From Clostridiales bacterium (GTDB lineage Bacteria > Bacillota > Clostridia > Oscillospirales > Oscillospiraceae), in assembly GCA_003525905.1 (NCBI GenBank), contig DQIA01000104.1, positions 1-12,309 on the forward strand: a stretch of 12,309 nt of DNA, read 5' to 3'. Position numbers and translations under genes: made by a program. A model generated the notes under the pieces. It was not told where the DNA came from and made no database searches. It saw only the letters and a program-made list of their open reading frames with translations. Of the stretch, positions 4,684 to 11,515 are shown in pieces; position 1 is the stretch's first letter, and every line of letters starts with the position of its first letter.

Positions 4684-5649
4684 ATGATCAGAAACCCGAA
4701 CGACATCCAAGAGGGCGCGAAGAAAATCCGCATGCTGATCGCCGGTTATCCCGGCATCGGAAAATCCACTCTGGCGCTGTCCGCCCCCAATCCCCTGCAC
4801 ATCGACGTTGACTTCGGTATCGACCGCATCGAGCCGCGCTATCGCAAGCCGTACATCCAGCCCCAGAGCTACGACGAGATCCTCGGCGATCTCACCCCCA
4901 TCAATCTTCAGGACTTCGACACGCTGGTTTTCGACACCGGCGGCAAGCTCATTTCCCTCATGTCCCTGTGGGCTATCAAGAAAGACCCAAAGTATGGCCA
5001 GCGCGACGGCAGCCTCTCCCTCAAAGGCTACGGCTTTGTCGGCAAGGAATTCGTCCGGCTGATGGACTACTGCTTCTATGAGCTGCAGAAGAACATCGTC
5101 ATCGTGTTCCACGCCACGGAGGAAAAGGACGGCGACAACACCCGCCTCCGCATCAAGGTCGAGGGCCAGACGAAAAACAACGTCTGGGAGCCTATGGACC
5201 TGGGCGGCTTCGTGGAAATCTACGGCAATGACCGCACCATCGGCTTCTCCAACTGCGAGAGGTATTTCGCCAAGGGGACGCGCGGTATCTCTGGCATTCG
5301 CAAAATCCCCGCACTCGGCCCGACCAGCCCTAACGACTTCCTGACGAAGCTGTTCGCCGAGTACAACGCCAAGGCCACCGCCGAGGTCGAGCAGAACGCA
5401 GTCGATCAGGCGGCATACGAGGCCGCGATGGTTGAGGGCTCGGCCATCATCGCCGACATCGTCGATGCAGACACCGCCAACGCCGCCATGCCGAAATATC
5501 AGGCCATTAAGCACGCGCTGACCTCCAACAAGGAGCTGGGCGTCCTCTGGAACAAGAAGGTTAAGGAGTGCGGCCTGTTCTACGATAAGGTGCTGAAAAA
5601 GTACACGCCCGCGCCGGCAGCGCCCGGAGAGGAGAAGGGAGCTGAGTAA
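4684..5649 (+). CDS. Sak4-like P-loop ATPase (phage single-strand annealing/recombination, AAA_24)
   Basis: The 321-residue protein is a RecA-fold phage nucleotide-binding protein of the PF13479 (AAA_24)/Sak4 type. Walker A is GYPGIGKST at residues 21-29 and Walker B is TLVFDT with D84; a sensor-like IVIVFHATEEKD strand follows. The C-terminal 90 residues are Ala/Glu-rich and helical and probably bind partners. I chose ATG 4684 (AAAGGAG about 8 nt upstream) because translation from the open frame further left would overlap the previous gene by 46 nt without a ribosome site. Sak4 proteins act with phage SSB in strand annealing; an SSB gene is indeed present at 7429, and a nuclease follows directly. 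The family is secure; the exact recombination activity is inferred. Confidence 0.9.
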   Translation: MIRNPNDIQEGAKKIRMLIAGYPGIGKSTLALSAPNPLHIDVDFGIDRIEPRYRKPYIQPQSYDEILGDLTPINLQDFDTLVFDTGGKLISLMSLWAIKKDPKYGQRDGSLSLKGYGFVGKEFVRLMDYCFYELQKNIVIVFHATEEKDGDNTRLRIKVEGQTKNNVWEPMDLGGFVEIYGNDRTIGFSNCERYFAKGTRGISGIRKIPALGPTSPNDFLTKLFAEYNAKATAEVEQNAVDQAAYEAAMVEGSAIIADIVDADTANAAMPKYQAIKHALTSNKELGVLWNKKVKECGLFYDKVLKKYTPAPAAPGEEKGAE

Positions 5650-6261
5650 ATGGGACGCTACCTGATGACCCATTCGCTGCTGTCGTCCTGGCTCTACACC
5701 ATGAAAGGCAACCCCTATGAGGATATGACAACGGAGCGCGACCCGATGGCGGAGTTTATGCTGACGCTGCGCCGGGAGCCGACGCCTACCACCGAGGCCA
5801 TGCAGAACGGCATCGACTTTGAAGATTTGGTGACGAGCATTATCAACGGCCGCGGCGATCCGAACAATCAGTGGTATGCCGCTGCCGAAAAGGTCGCTCG
5901 ACGGTGCGCCGGGGGCATCCTCCAGTACAAGGCCAAGAAGGTTGTCGAAGTCGGCGGCGTGAGCCTGCTGCTGTACGGCCGTCTGGACTGCTTGAAAGCC
6001 GGGGAGATCATCGACATCAAATTCACCAAGAGCTACGACACCGGCAAGTTCTTTTCCAGCACACAGCACCCCACCTACTTCGAGTTAATCCCCGAAGCAC
6101 GGCAGTTTACCTACATCGCCAGCAACGGGCGCGATGTATGGCCGGAAACATACTTCCGTGAGGACGCTCCCAGCATCTTCCCTGTCATTTCCGACTTCTT
6201 CGACTGGCTCCGGGCGGTGGATCTGATGCAGGTATACCAGGAGAAGTGGGCGACGCTATGA
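5650..6261 (+). CDS. PD-(D/E)XK-type nuclease (Cas4/RecB-like)
   Basis: The product has 203 residues. The catalytic core is readable: E58 in GIDFEDLV, D113 in LLYGRLD, then IIDIKFTKS with D122 and K124 (a D-x-K variant of the usual E-x-K), and Q152/Y155 in ARQFTYI, the QxxxY-type helix of RecB/Cas4/lambda-exonuclease folds. No four-Cys iron-sulphur cluster motif is present, unlike true Cas4. It starts immediately after the stop of the Sak4-like gene (TAA then ATG), with purine-rich GGAGAAGGGAG upstream inside that gene, and overlaps the next gene as ATGA. The pairing with the annealing ATPase suggests a phage exonuclease/annealing unit that makes single strands for recombination. Fold confidence is good; exonuclease versus endonuclease is unknown. 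Confidence 0.85.
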   Translation: MGRYLMTHSLLSSWLYTMKGNPYEDMTTERDPMAEFMLTLRREPTPTTEAMQNGIDFEDLVTSIINGRGDPNNQWYAAAEKVARRCAGGILQYKAKKVVEVGGVSLLLYGRLDCLKAGEIIDIKFTKSYDTGKFFSSTQHPTYFELIPEARQFTYIASNGRDVWPETYFREDAPSIFPVISDFFDWLRAVDLMQVYQEKWATL

Positions 6262-6797
6262 ACGGCAAGCTGAAAGACTGGTCGTTCTCCCGCACCGGAG
6301 AAAGCGTGCTGACCATCACGACCAGAGAGAGCTGCAAGAAGCTGTGGGACGCGCTCGGCGATCAGGAGATCACATTCTCCATCAAAAGGCGCGTCATCCC
6401 CCGAAGTCTCAACGCGAACAACTACGCATGGTCGCTGATTGAGAAGCTGGCCGTCGCGGTGAAGTCGGACAAGGACTCCGTTTACGAGGAAATGCTCCGG
6501 CGCTACGGCACCGGCGAGACATACACCGACGAGGCCGGAAACGAGTGCAAGGTGCTGTTCTCCCTGCGGGAGGGTGTCCCTCCCGCGCTGGTGGCGCGGC
6601 ACTACGCCGAAACCGGCGTCGGTTATGTCGAGGGGAAGAAGTTCATTCATTACCGGGCGATCAAAGGCACCAGCGAATATTCCACGAAAGAAATGAGCGT
6701 CTTTCTGGACGGCATCATTTCCGAGTGCCAGGAGGTCGGCATCGAAACCGACACCCCCGAGCAGATCGCCAGATACAAGGAGGCATGGCATCCGTGA
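6258..6797 (+). CDS. Phage recombination-associated protein, possibly NinB-like
   Basis: This 179-residue protein contains KRRVIPRSLNANNYAWSLIE, which resembles the R-S-L-x-x-N-x-x-x-W/H core of NinB-type phage proteins (PF05772, linked to lambda Orf-like recombination mediators). The C-terminal helix (STKEMSVFLDGIISECQEVG) also fits. The match is partial, so the name is tentative. ATG 6258 overlaps the previous stop as ATGA; an in-frame GTG at 6246 is too near AGGAG to be likely. It stands in the recombination module, between the nuclease and SSB. If the call is right, it would help load annealing or recombinase protein onto SSB-coated DNA. Confidence 0.65.
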   Translation: MNGKLKDWSFSRTGESVLTITTRESCKKLWDALGDQEITFSIKRRVIPRSLNANNYAWSLIEKLAVAVKSDKDSVYEEMLRRYGTGETYTDEAGNECKVLFSLREGVPPALVARHYAETGVGYVEGKKFIHYRAIKGTSEYSTKEMSVFLDGIISECQEVGIETDTPEQIARYKEAWHP

Positions 6798-7195
6798 GGA
6801 AAGTTTATTGTGACTACTGCGGTCGAGAGACTGAGTATGTCGACAGCAAGGTCATCTACGGCAAGAGCTACGGCAAAATCTATCTCTGCCGGAACTGCAT
6901 GGCATACGTCGGTGTGCATAAGGGGACGGATAAGCCCCTCGGCCGCCTTGCCAATGCGGAACTGCGGAACTGGAAAAAGGCTGCACACGCCGTATTTGAC
7001 CCTCTGTGGAAGTATGGCCGCTTTCGCGGCCATCGCAACGCGGCCTATGCGTGGCTTGCCCAGAAGATGGGCTTGCCCGTGGAGAAGACCCACATCGGAA
7101 TGTTTGATGTCGGCCAGTGCCGCAAGGCCATCGAAATCATTGAGAAAGAAACGAAAGGAGACCGTTATGGAAGATACCAAAAAGACCCCCGCTGA
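6794..7195 (+). CDS. DUF3268 zinc-finger-containing protein
   Basis: The 133-residue protein has CDYC at 6-9 and CRNC at 32-35, then AYVGVHKGTDKPLGRLANAE and later AHAVFDPLW...AYAWLAQKMG...HIGMFDVGQC. These segments, in this order, are the signature of the DUF3268 (PF11672) family common in phages. I start it at GTG 6794, overlapping the previous stop as GTGA, because AAGGAGG ends 10 nt upstream; an in-frame ATG at 6785 is only 1 nt from that site. The family function is unknown. A nucleic-acid-binding role is plausible from the zinc ribbon and the conserved His/Trp residues, but that is inference. Confidence 0.85.
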   Translation: MRKVYCDYCGRETEYVDSKVIYGKSYGKIYLCRNCMAYVGVHKGTDKPLGRLANAELRNWKKAAHAVFDPLWKYGRFRGHRNAAYAWLAQKMGLPVEKTHIGMFDVGQCRKAIEIIEKETKGDRYGRYQKDPR

Positions 7196-7439
7196 GCTGG
7201 TCGCTGATCTGATGCTTGACCCCGGCTTTGTCCTCGTTCCGCAGGATCGCTACGAGGAGCTGATCCGCGCTGAAACTGAGCGCGATGTGCTGGAAGCGAC
7301 CATCAAGGGAGAGAACAGCTACAATGTCGACAGAGTTCTCGCCGCCATTCAGAAGGCAAGAAAAGCGGCATGGCTGAAAGTGTCGGCGGCTGCCCTCAAT
7401 GCCGAGGAAGCACCGGAGGCGGGAAACGATGCTGAATAA
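7167..7439 (+). CDS. Small acidic helical protein, unknown
   Basis: The product has 90 residues, mostly helical, with an acidic middle (YEELIRAETERDVLEATIKG) and a C-terminal Ala/Glu-rich tail. ATG 7167 has AAAGGAG 6 nt upstream, placed inside the DUF3268 gene, and the two genes overlap by 29 nt in different frames. It also overlaps the SSB start by 11 nt. Its helix pattern resembles a short coiled coil and suggests oligomerisation. I do not recognise the family. Confidence 0.7.
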   Translation: MEDTKKTPAELVADLMLDPGFVLVPQDRYEELIRAETERDVLEATIKGENSYNVDRVLAAIQKARKAAWLKVSAAALNAEEAPEAGNDAE

Positions 7440-7935
7440 GATCGCTGTCATGGGCCGACTGACCCGTGACCCGGAACTGCGCCGTACACAGTCCGGCCTT
7501 TCTGTGACCAGCTTCTCCGTCGCCTGCGACCGCGATTTCAAAAGCCAGTCCGGGGAAAAGGAAACGGATTTCATCGACATCGTTGCCTGGCGAACTACCG
7601 CTGAATTCGTCTGCAAATATTTCAGCAAGGGACGCATGGCGGTCGTCGAGGGGCGGCTGCAGATCCGCGACTGGCAAGACAACAACGGCAACAAGCGCCG
7701 ATCCGCCGAAATTGTAGCCGACAATGTTTACTTTGGGGATTCCAAACGCGACGGTGACAGCGGCGGTTATCCGCAAGGTGGTTATGCTCCGCAGGGAGGC
7801 TACCCCCAGCGGGGGCCGAGCTACGGTGCGCCGGGCGGCTCCTCCTATGGCGCGGCCTCCGGAGGCTATCCTGCGTCGGATTACGGCGGTGACTTTGCGG
7901 AAGTCAGTGAGGACGACGGCGAGCTTCCGTTCTGA
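7429..7935 (+). CDS. ssb: Phage single-stranded DNA-binding protein
   Basis: This 168-residue SSB coats single-stranded DNA in replication and recombination. The OB fold covers residues 1-104 (MLNKIAVMGRLTRDPELR; FIDIVAWRTTAEFV; VVEGRLQIRDW), followed by a Gly/Tyr/Gln-rich flexible linker (about 105-155) and the acidic tip EDDGELPF at 161-168, which docks partner enzymes. The linker carries imperfect GGYxxQGGYPQ repeats. GGAGG lies 9 nt before ATG 7429, within the end of the previous gene. Together with the Sak4-like ATPase, nuclease and RecU-like resolvase in this operon it completes a phage recombination set. The hairpin at 7940-7961 follows immediately. Confidence 0.97.
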   Translation: MLNKIAVMGRLTRDPELRRTQSGLSVTSFSVACDRDFKSQSGEKETDFIDIVAWRTTAEFVCKYFSKGRMAVVEGRLQIRDWQDNNGNKRRSAEIVADNVYFGDSKRDGDSGGYPQGGYAPQGGYPQRGPSYGAPGGSSYGAASGGYPASDYGGDFAEVSEDDGELPF

Positions 7936-7939
7936 TATG

Positions 7940-7961
7940 GTCGCCCGGGAAACCGGGCGAC
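7940..7961 (+). other. Strong RNA hairpin with GAAA tetraloop
   Basis: GTCGCCCGG (7940-7948), GAAA (7949-7952) and CCGGGCGAC (7953-7961) form a perfect 9-bp GC-rich stem with a GNRA tetraloop, in the 50-nt gap between SSB and the replisome organiser. There is no U-run after it, so it is not a standard intrinsic terminator. It lies 9 nt before the next Shine-Dalgarno (AAGGAGG at 7971-7977) and may act as an RNA-processing or stability element that sets different levels of SSB and the downstream initiator. Confidence 0.75.
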
Positions 7962-7985
7962 AGCCCACCGAAGGAGGTGAACACT

Positions 7986-8717
7986 ATGGCGAGCTATCGG
8001 AATATCAGCATGGACTTTTGGACGGACAGCAAGGTCGTCGATGACTTTACGCCCGAGGATCGGTACATCTATCTCTACTGCATGACCAATCCGCACACCA
8101 ATCTCTGCGGCTGTTACGAGGTCAGCATCAAGCAAATTGCCAACGAGACAGGGTACAACAACGATTCCGTAGAACGCCTGCTGAAACGCCTGGATAGCGC
8201 GCACAATGTCATTCGGTACAGCGCGCAGACCAAGGAGCTGCTGATCCTTAACTGGTGTCGATACAACTGGTCGACGTCCGAAAAGCTCAACAAGCCGCTG
8301 CTGGGTGAGATTCGCAAGGTCAAGAACGATCGTTTCCGCGAGTACCTGGCAGCGCGCTACAATGAGCGTTCTACCGTAACGGCGCAGTATAACGCTGCCG
8401 AAGATGACCGCCCCGAGGTCCCCCGCCATAAGCACGGCGCGCATGGATGGGTGCGGCTCACCGAAGAGGAATACGCCCGGCTGATCGACGACCTCGGCGA
8501 AGAAGAGTTGACGCGCTGCATCGACTACATAGACGAGTCCGCTCAAATGCACGGCAACAAGAACAAGTGGCGCGACTGGAATCTTGTCATTCGGAAGTGC
8601 AGCCGTGAACGCTGGGGCATCCGTGGCGGCAACGGCAGCCGACCGAGCGCCAGCGGGAGTGCTATGGACGACCTGCAGCAGCTCCACCAGATGTACGCCA
8701 GCGAGGAAAGCCTATGA
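7986..8717 (+). CDS. Phage replisome organiser/replication initiation protein (DnaD-like)
   Basis: The 243-residue protein opens with MASYRNISMDFWTDSKVVDD followed by RYIYLYCMTNPHTNLCGCYE and VSIKQIANETGYNNDSVERL, the winged-helix N-terminus typical of phage replisome organisers in Firmicutes (residues about 1-95). The C-terminal part has DYIDESA...NKWRDWNLVIRKCSRERWG, comparable to the W/Y-rich DnaD-like C-terminal helix, then a low-complexity Gly/Ser tail. It probably binds the phage origin and brings in the helicase with the loader that follows. ATG 7986 has AAGGAGG 8 nt upstream; an in-frame GTG at 7977 overlaps that site. The 3' end overlaps the loader gene as ATGA. No clear origin repeats were found inside this gene by eye. 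Confidence 0.85.
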   Translation: MASYRNISMDFWTDSKVVDDFTPEDRYIYLYCMTNPHTNLCGCYEVSIKQIANETGYNNDSVERLLKRLDSAHNVIRYSAQTKELLILNWCRYNWSTSEKLNKPLLGEIRKVKNDRFREYLAARYNERSTVTAQYNAAEDDRPEVPRHKHGAHGWVRLTEEEYARLIDDLGEEELTRCIDYIDESAQMHGNKNKWRDWNLVIRKCSRERWGIRGGNGSRPSASGSAMDDLQQLHQMYASEESL

Positions 8718-9268
8718 CGCACAAGGAAATGAGCGAGATATTCGCCGTGATGCTCCTTGCCTATCCGAATGCAGAGGTTTTCAAGGGCGGCATCGCAAAG
8801 CTCGGCCCCACCATCAATCTGTGGGTGACCTGCTTGCCGGAGATCGACTTCTGGACGGGGCAGCAGGCTGTTGTAAAGTTGGTGCGCGAGTGTAAATTCC
8901 CGCCGACTATCGCAGAATTCAAGGAAAAAGCCGAAAAGGTGCAGGCCGAAGTGAGGGCGCGGATTGACCAGGCGTGGAATTACCTCAAGCTCGATATGGG
9001 CCTTGGGAAAACGCCGGAGGAGGCTGTGGCAAGATTGCCGGAGGGAACGGATATCAGGCGCGTCATTGAGGCTATGGGTGGCCCCTCTCGGTTGATTGCA
9101 ACAGGAGAGCGCACCTTTGGCGACGGCACCATAAAGACATACGAGTATTACAACTACGACGGTTTCAAGTCCGCATATGAAACGATCATCCGGCAGACAA
9201 GCGCGCTCAACAGCGGGCCGCGCAAAGCGGTCGGGCCGGGCATGAAGCAGATAGGAGGGAAAACATGA
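8714..9268 (+). CDS. G39P-like replicative helicase loader/inhibitor
   Basis: The product has 184 residues. The N-terminal ~70 residues (MTHKEMSEIFAVMLLAYPNA, then LWVTCLPEIDFW...VKLVRECKFPPTIAEFKE) match the all-helical fold of the phage helicase loaders of the G39P family (PF11417). The C-terminal part carries a long charged helix (KAEKVQAEVRARIDQAWNYL) and an unstructured basic tail. G39P of phage SPP1 binds the replicative helicase and delivers it to the initiator; the position directly after the organiser gene, with ATGA overlap, fits that role. No ATPase (DnaC/DnaI) motif is present, as expected. No phage helicase gene is visible in the window, so it may load the host helicase. Confidence 0.75.
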   Translation: MTHKEMSEIFAVMLLAYPNAEVFKGGIAKLGPTINLWVTCLPEIDFWTGQQAVVKLVRECKFPPTIAEFKEKAEKVQAEVRARIDQAWNYLKLDMGLGKTPEEAVARLPEGTDIRRVIEAMGGPSRLIATGERTFGDGTIKTYEYYNYDGFKSAYETIIRQTSALNSGPRKAVGPGMKQIGGKT

Positions 9269-9882
9269 AACGAAGAAGAAAAAGGAGGGCTTCGCCGGCG
9301 CCGCTTATCTGCCTGCTCGCAGTTTTAGCCTGCATCGTAGCTCTCCGCATTAGTGTCAGCGAGGAAACCGCAGCGTCAGCACAAATGACCGGCAAGTTAG
9401 AAAACCCAGCAACGACAGCACCTGTCAGGCTTTTAGAGGTAGAAAAGACCGAGGCTGAGCAAGTTACCTGGGCCGAAGATCGTCCCGCCCGTGCAGCTCG
9501 GTATGTCAACATCGAAATGACTGACGAGGAGCTGGCAGAGCTGGCTGCGGTCGTATTCCTCGAAGCCGGCAATCAGAGCGCCGAGGGGCAGCAGGCCGTT
9601 GTCGAAGTCGTTTTCAACCGCGTGCTGCACTCCGCTTTCCCGGACACAGTACACGATGTGCTGCACCAAGGAGAGAACGGCGATGTTCCCCAGTTCTCCA
9701 CCATCTACGCGGTCAGCACCGCGACGCCGACGCAAGCGCAGTATGACGCCATCAACGGCGCTCTGTATGGAGACACGATCCTTGACGCCGACGTGGTTTT
9801 CTTCTCCCGCAATGGAGAGAATGACCGCGTATGGGGGCAGATCGGAGATCACATCTTCTGCCGCGAATACATCTGGAGGTAA
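9265..9882 (+). CDS. Membrane-anchored cell wall hydrolase, SleB-like
   Basis: The 205-residue protein has a basic N-terminus (MKRRRKRR) followed by a hydrophobic segment at about 14-30 (LICLLAVLACIVALRIS), a signal anchor or uncleaved signal peptide. From about residue 90 it has ELAAVVFLEAGNQSAEGQQA with the expected catalytic glutamate E100, then VVFNRVLHSAFPDTVHDVL and a C-terminal VVFFSRNGENDRVWGQIGDH, the SleB/hydrolase_2 (PF07486) pattern. These enzymes cleave peptidoglycan glycan strands. It overlaps the loader gene as ATGA and precedes a two-helix membrane protein. Being in the early replication block rather than a late lysis cassette, it is unlikely to be the main endolysin; envelope modification during infection is a possible role. 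Confidence 0.87.
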   Translation: MKRRRKRRASPAPLICLLAVLACIVALRISVSEETAASAQMTGKLENPATTAPVRLLEVEKTEAEQVTWAEDRPARAARYVNIEMTDEELAELAAVVFLEAGNQSAEGQQAVVEVVFNRVLHSAFPDTVHDVLHQGENGDVPQFSTIYAVSTATPTQAQYDAINGALYGDTILDADVVFFSRNGENDRVWGQIGDHIFCREYIWR

Positions 9883-9887
9883 CGAGC

Positions 9888-10070
9888 ATGACGCGAAAGA
9901 GATTTCGGCAAGCCTGCGGCATCATCGCCGCGCTCGGCTTCCTCCTGGTCCTCGGAACTGCCGGCGCCAGCGATTGCGACCTTATCCCCATGAGCCAGAT
10001 ACTCCGGCAAGGTTGCATCGGGCTTGGAATGCTCGCCGGCGGGCTATGGCTGGGAGGGTATCTCTCATGA
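9888..10070 (+). CDS. Small two-helix membrane protein
   Basis: The product has 60 residues: a basic start (MTRKRFRQ), a hydrophobic segment at about 9-28 (ACGIIAALGFLLVLGTAGAS), a short polar loop, and a second hydrophobic segment at about 42-60 rich in Gly. GGAGGT sits 7 nt upstream of ATG 9888, overlapping the end of the hydrolase gene. The holin-like size and topology next to a cell wall hydrolase is suggestive, but holins normally sit in the late lysis cassette, so I make no firm claim. Confidence 0.7.
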   Translation: MTRKRFRQACGIIAALGFLLVLGTAGASDCDLIPMSQILRQGCIGLGMLAGGLWLGGYLS

Positions 10071-10579
10071 CTGTGAAGAAAGACCCGAAGCGCCAGCTGC
10101 TCGGCAAGATCGCAAAAGCCCGCGGTAAGCAGTTTGAGAGCCGCATCGACGATTCCTTTGCCTACTACGCACAGAAAGGCTTTGCGATCATCGAAAAGAC
10201 GCCGGAGCCGATGCACCCCACGAAAAATCTCGGCAATGGCAAGTTCATCGCCTACTACGAAAAGCAGGCACAGCCGGACTATAAAGGCACCATCAAGGGC
10301 GGCAGGACGGTCATGTTCGAGGCGAAATTCACCGCCGCCGACCGAATGGAACAGAGCCGCATCCTCCAGAGCCAGCAGGACTATATGGACAGGCATCAGG
10401 CGCTCGGTGCTCGCTGCTTTGTCATCGCCGGTTTCAGCTCCGGCATGGTCTATTGCGTCCCCTGGGACGTCTGGAAGACCATGAAAGACCACTTCGGCCG
10501 CAAGTATGTGACGGAGGCCGACTTGGAGAAATATCAAGTGCAGACGGCGTGGAATGGCACGCTGCTTCTGCTCAACTGA
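10067..10579 (+). CDS. RecU-like Holliday junction resolvase
   Basis: The 170-residue protein matches RecU (PF03838): ARGKQFESRIDDSFAYYAQKG with E24, FIAYYEKQAQPDYKGTIKGG with D71, and VMFEAKFTAADR with E85 and K87, the catalytic acidic residues plus lysine of the PD-(D/E)XK fold; EQSRILQSQQDYMDRH and an aromatic C-terminal part follow. RecU resolves four-way junctions made during recombination and replication-fork repair. ATG 10067 overlaps the preceding gene as ATGA, with GGAGGG upstream. It supplies the resolution step for the annealing and nuclease genes upstream. Confidence 0.88.
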   Translation: MTVKKDPKRQLLGKIAKARGKQFESRIDDSFAYYAQKGFAIIEKTPEPMHPTKNLGNGKFIAYYEKQAQPDYKGTIKGGRTVMFEAKFTAADRMEQSRILQSQQDYMDRHQALGARCFVIAGFSSGMVYCVPWDVWKTMKDHFGRKYVTEADLEKYQVQTAWNGTLLLLN

Positions 10580-10598
10580 ATTGAAAGGAGTTACCACC

Positions 10599-11282
10599 AT
10601 GAGCGAAATTTCCATGTATGAAGCCCAAAAGAAGAAGATGCAGGGCCTGTGCGATGAGCACGATCTCGTCTATCGCTTTGAAAAAGACAGATACCCCATC
10701 ATCTTTACCATCAAGCCCGTACAGGGCATGGACGCGCAGATTTCCATGCTGGAGAATGTCGAGGAGGTCGGCTACCGCAGCCCAGACGCCTCCATGTCCT
10801 GGATCTTCGAGGACGGCGGTCTGGACACGAAGGTAACGGGCGGCACCTTTACCATCAGCAAGACGCTCCGCACCAAGATCGAGTCCATTCTGGTGAAGAT
10901 GATTACCTACTGGCAGCAGTATTTCTTCCGCGATGTGCTGGAAAAGAACGCATTGCGCAGCGGCCTCATGCCGGTCATTGACGAGGACGAGGCTGGCGAT
11001 ACCGACGAGGAGCCGGAGGACGAGGGGGATATGCAGGGCGAGGATGGCCCCGAGGTTGACCTGGACGACCCCGACATTCAGCAGGCCATTTCCATTGTTC
11101 GGGCAGAGAATAAAGCGACTGTGGGGCTGTTGCAACGCCGTATGAGCGTTGGCTACGCAAAGGCTGCGCGCCTGATTGACGCACTGGAGGAGCTGGGTGT
11201 CGTCGGTCCGTATAACGGCTCCGATGGCCGCGAGGTCCTCCCTACCGACGAGCCTGACGACACGGAAGGCGGTGAAGATTGA
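10599..11282 (+). CDS. Phage protein with FtsK-gamma DNA-binding domain, no motor
   Basis: The product has 227 residues. The C-terminal segment at about 159-215 (DIQQAISIVRAENKATVGLL, QRRMSVGYAKAARLIDALEE, LGVVGPYNGSDGREVL) is a very clear FtsK gamma winged helix (PF09397), including the LLQRR...GYxxAARLI core and the GPxxGSxxREVL end. In FtsK/SpoIIIE this domain reads oriented chromosomal sequences and feeds the motor, but here no Walker A/B motor precedes it. Instead residues 1-125 form an unrecognised alpha/beta domain, joined by an acidic linker at about 126-158 (DEDEAGDTDEEPEDEG). AAAGGAG precedes ATG 10599. It follows RecU, so roles in phage DNA segregation, packaging-site marking or interference with host FtsK/SpoIIIE are possible; none is shown. 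Confidence 0.88.
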   Translation: MSEISMYEAQKKKMQGLCDEHDLVYRFEKDRYPIIFTIKPVQGMDAQISMLENVEEVGYRSPDASMSWIFEDGGLDTKVTGGTFTISKTLRTKIESILVKMITYWQQYFFRDVLEKNALRSGLMPVIDEDEAGDTDEEPEDEGDMQGEDGPEVDLDDPDIQQAISIVRAENKATVGLLQRRMSVGYAKAARLIDALEELGVVGPYNGSDGREVLPTDEPDDTEGGED

Positions 11283-11512
11283 TGCCGACCGTAAATGCCA
11301 ATAAGCATACCGCGCACGATCTGCAGCTTGCCGGTCAGATGCGCCGCGAGGATTACAAGACAATCAAGCACATGGACAAGGCGACGCTTGCGGCCTACCT
11401 CAGCCGCGTGTGGAAACGCGGGTATGACGCCGGGTATCAAGCCGCCGTTAAGTCAGTCGCTCCGCAGCTGCGCGAAGCCGCAGAACTGAAAGCAGCGAAC
11501 AAGGAGGGCTAA
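11282..11512 (+). CDS. Small phage protein, unknown
   Basis: The 76-residue product is basic and helical: TAHDLQLAGQMRREDYKTIK, then MDKATLAAYLSRVWKRGYDA and an Ala/Glu/Lys-rich end. ATG 11282 overlaps the previous stop as TGATG, so translation is probably coupled; the ribosome site is weak (GGTGAAG). The repeated amphipathic helices suggest an oligomer or DNA binder, but I do not recognise the family. Confidence 0.65.
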   Translation: MPTVNANKHTAHDLQLAGQMRREDYKTIKHMDKATLAAYLSRVWKRGYDAGYQAAVKSVAPQLREAAELKAANKEG

Positions 11513-11515
11513 GTC

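Noticed and set aside
5632..5639. GAGAAGGG, the B. subtilis SpoIIIE/SftA-type recognition octamer, noted because of the FtsK-gamma protein
   Set aside because: It coincides with the purine-rich ribosome site of the nuclease gene, and a single octamer in 12 kb is expected at a fair rate by chance.
4564..6069. Minus-strand ORF of 501 codons
   Set aside because: It runs antisense to the Sak4-like ATPase and the nuclease, both with clear motifs and ribosome sites. High GC content at third positions produces long shadows like this.
9888..10070. Holin call for the two-helix membrane protein
   Set aside because: Size and topology fit, but the location is in the early operon and there is no distinctive holin family motif, so I left it as a membrane protein of unknown role.
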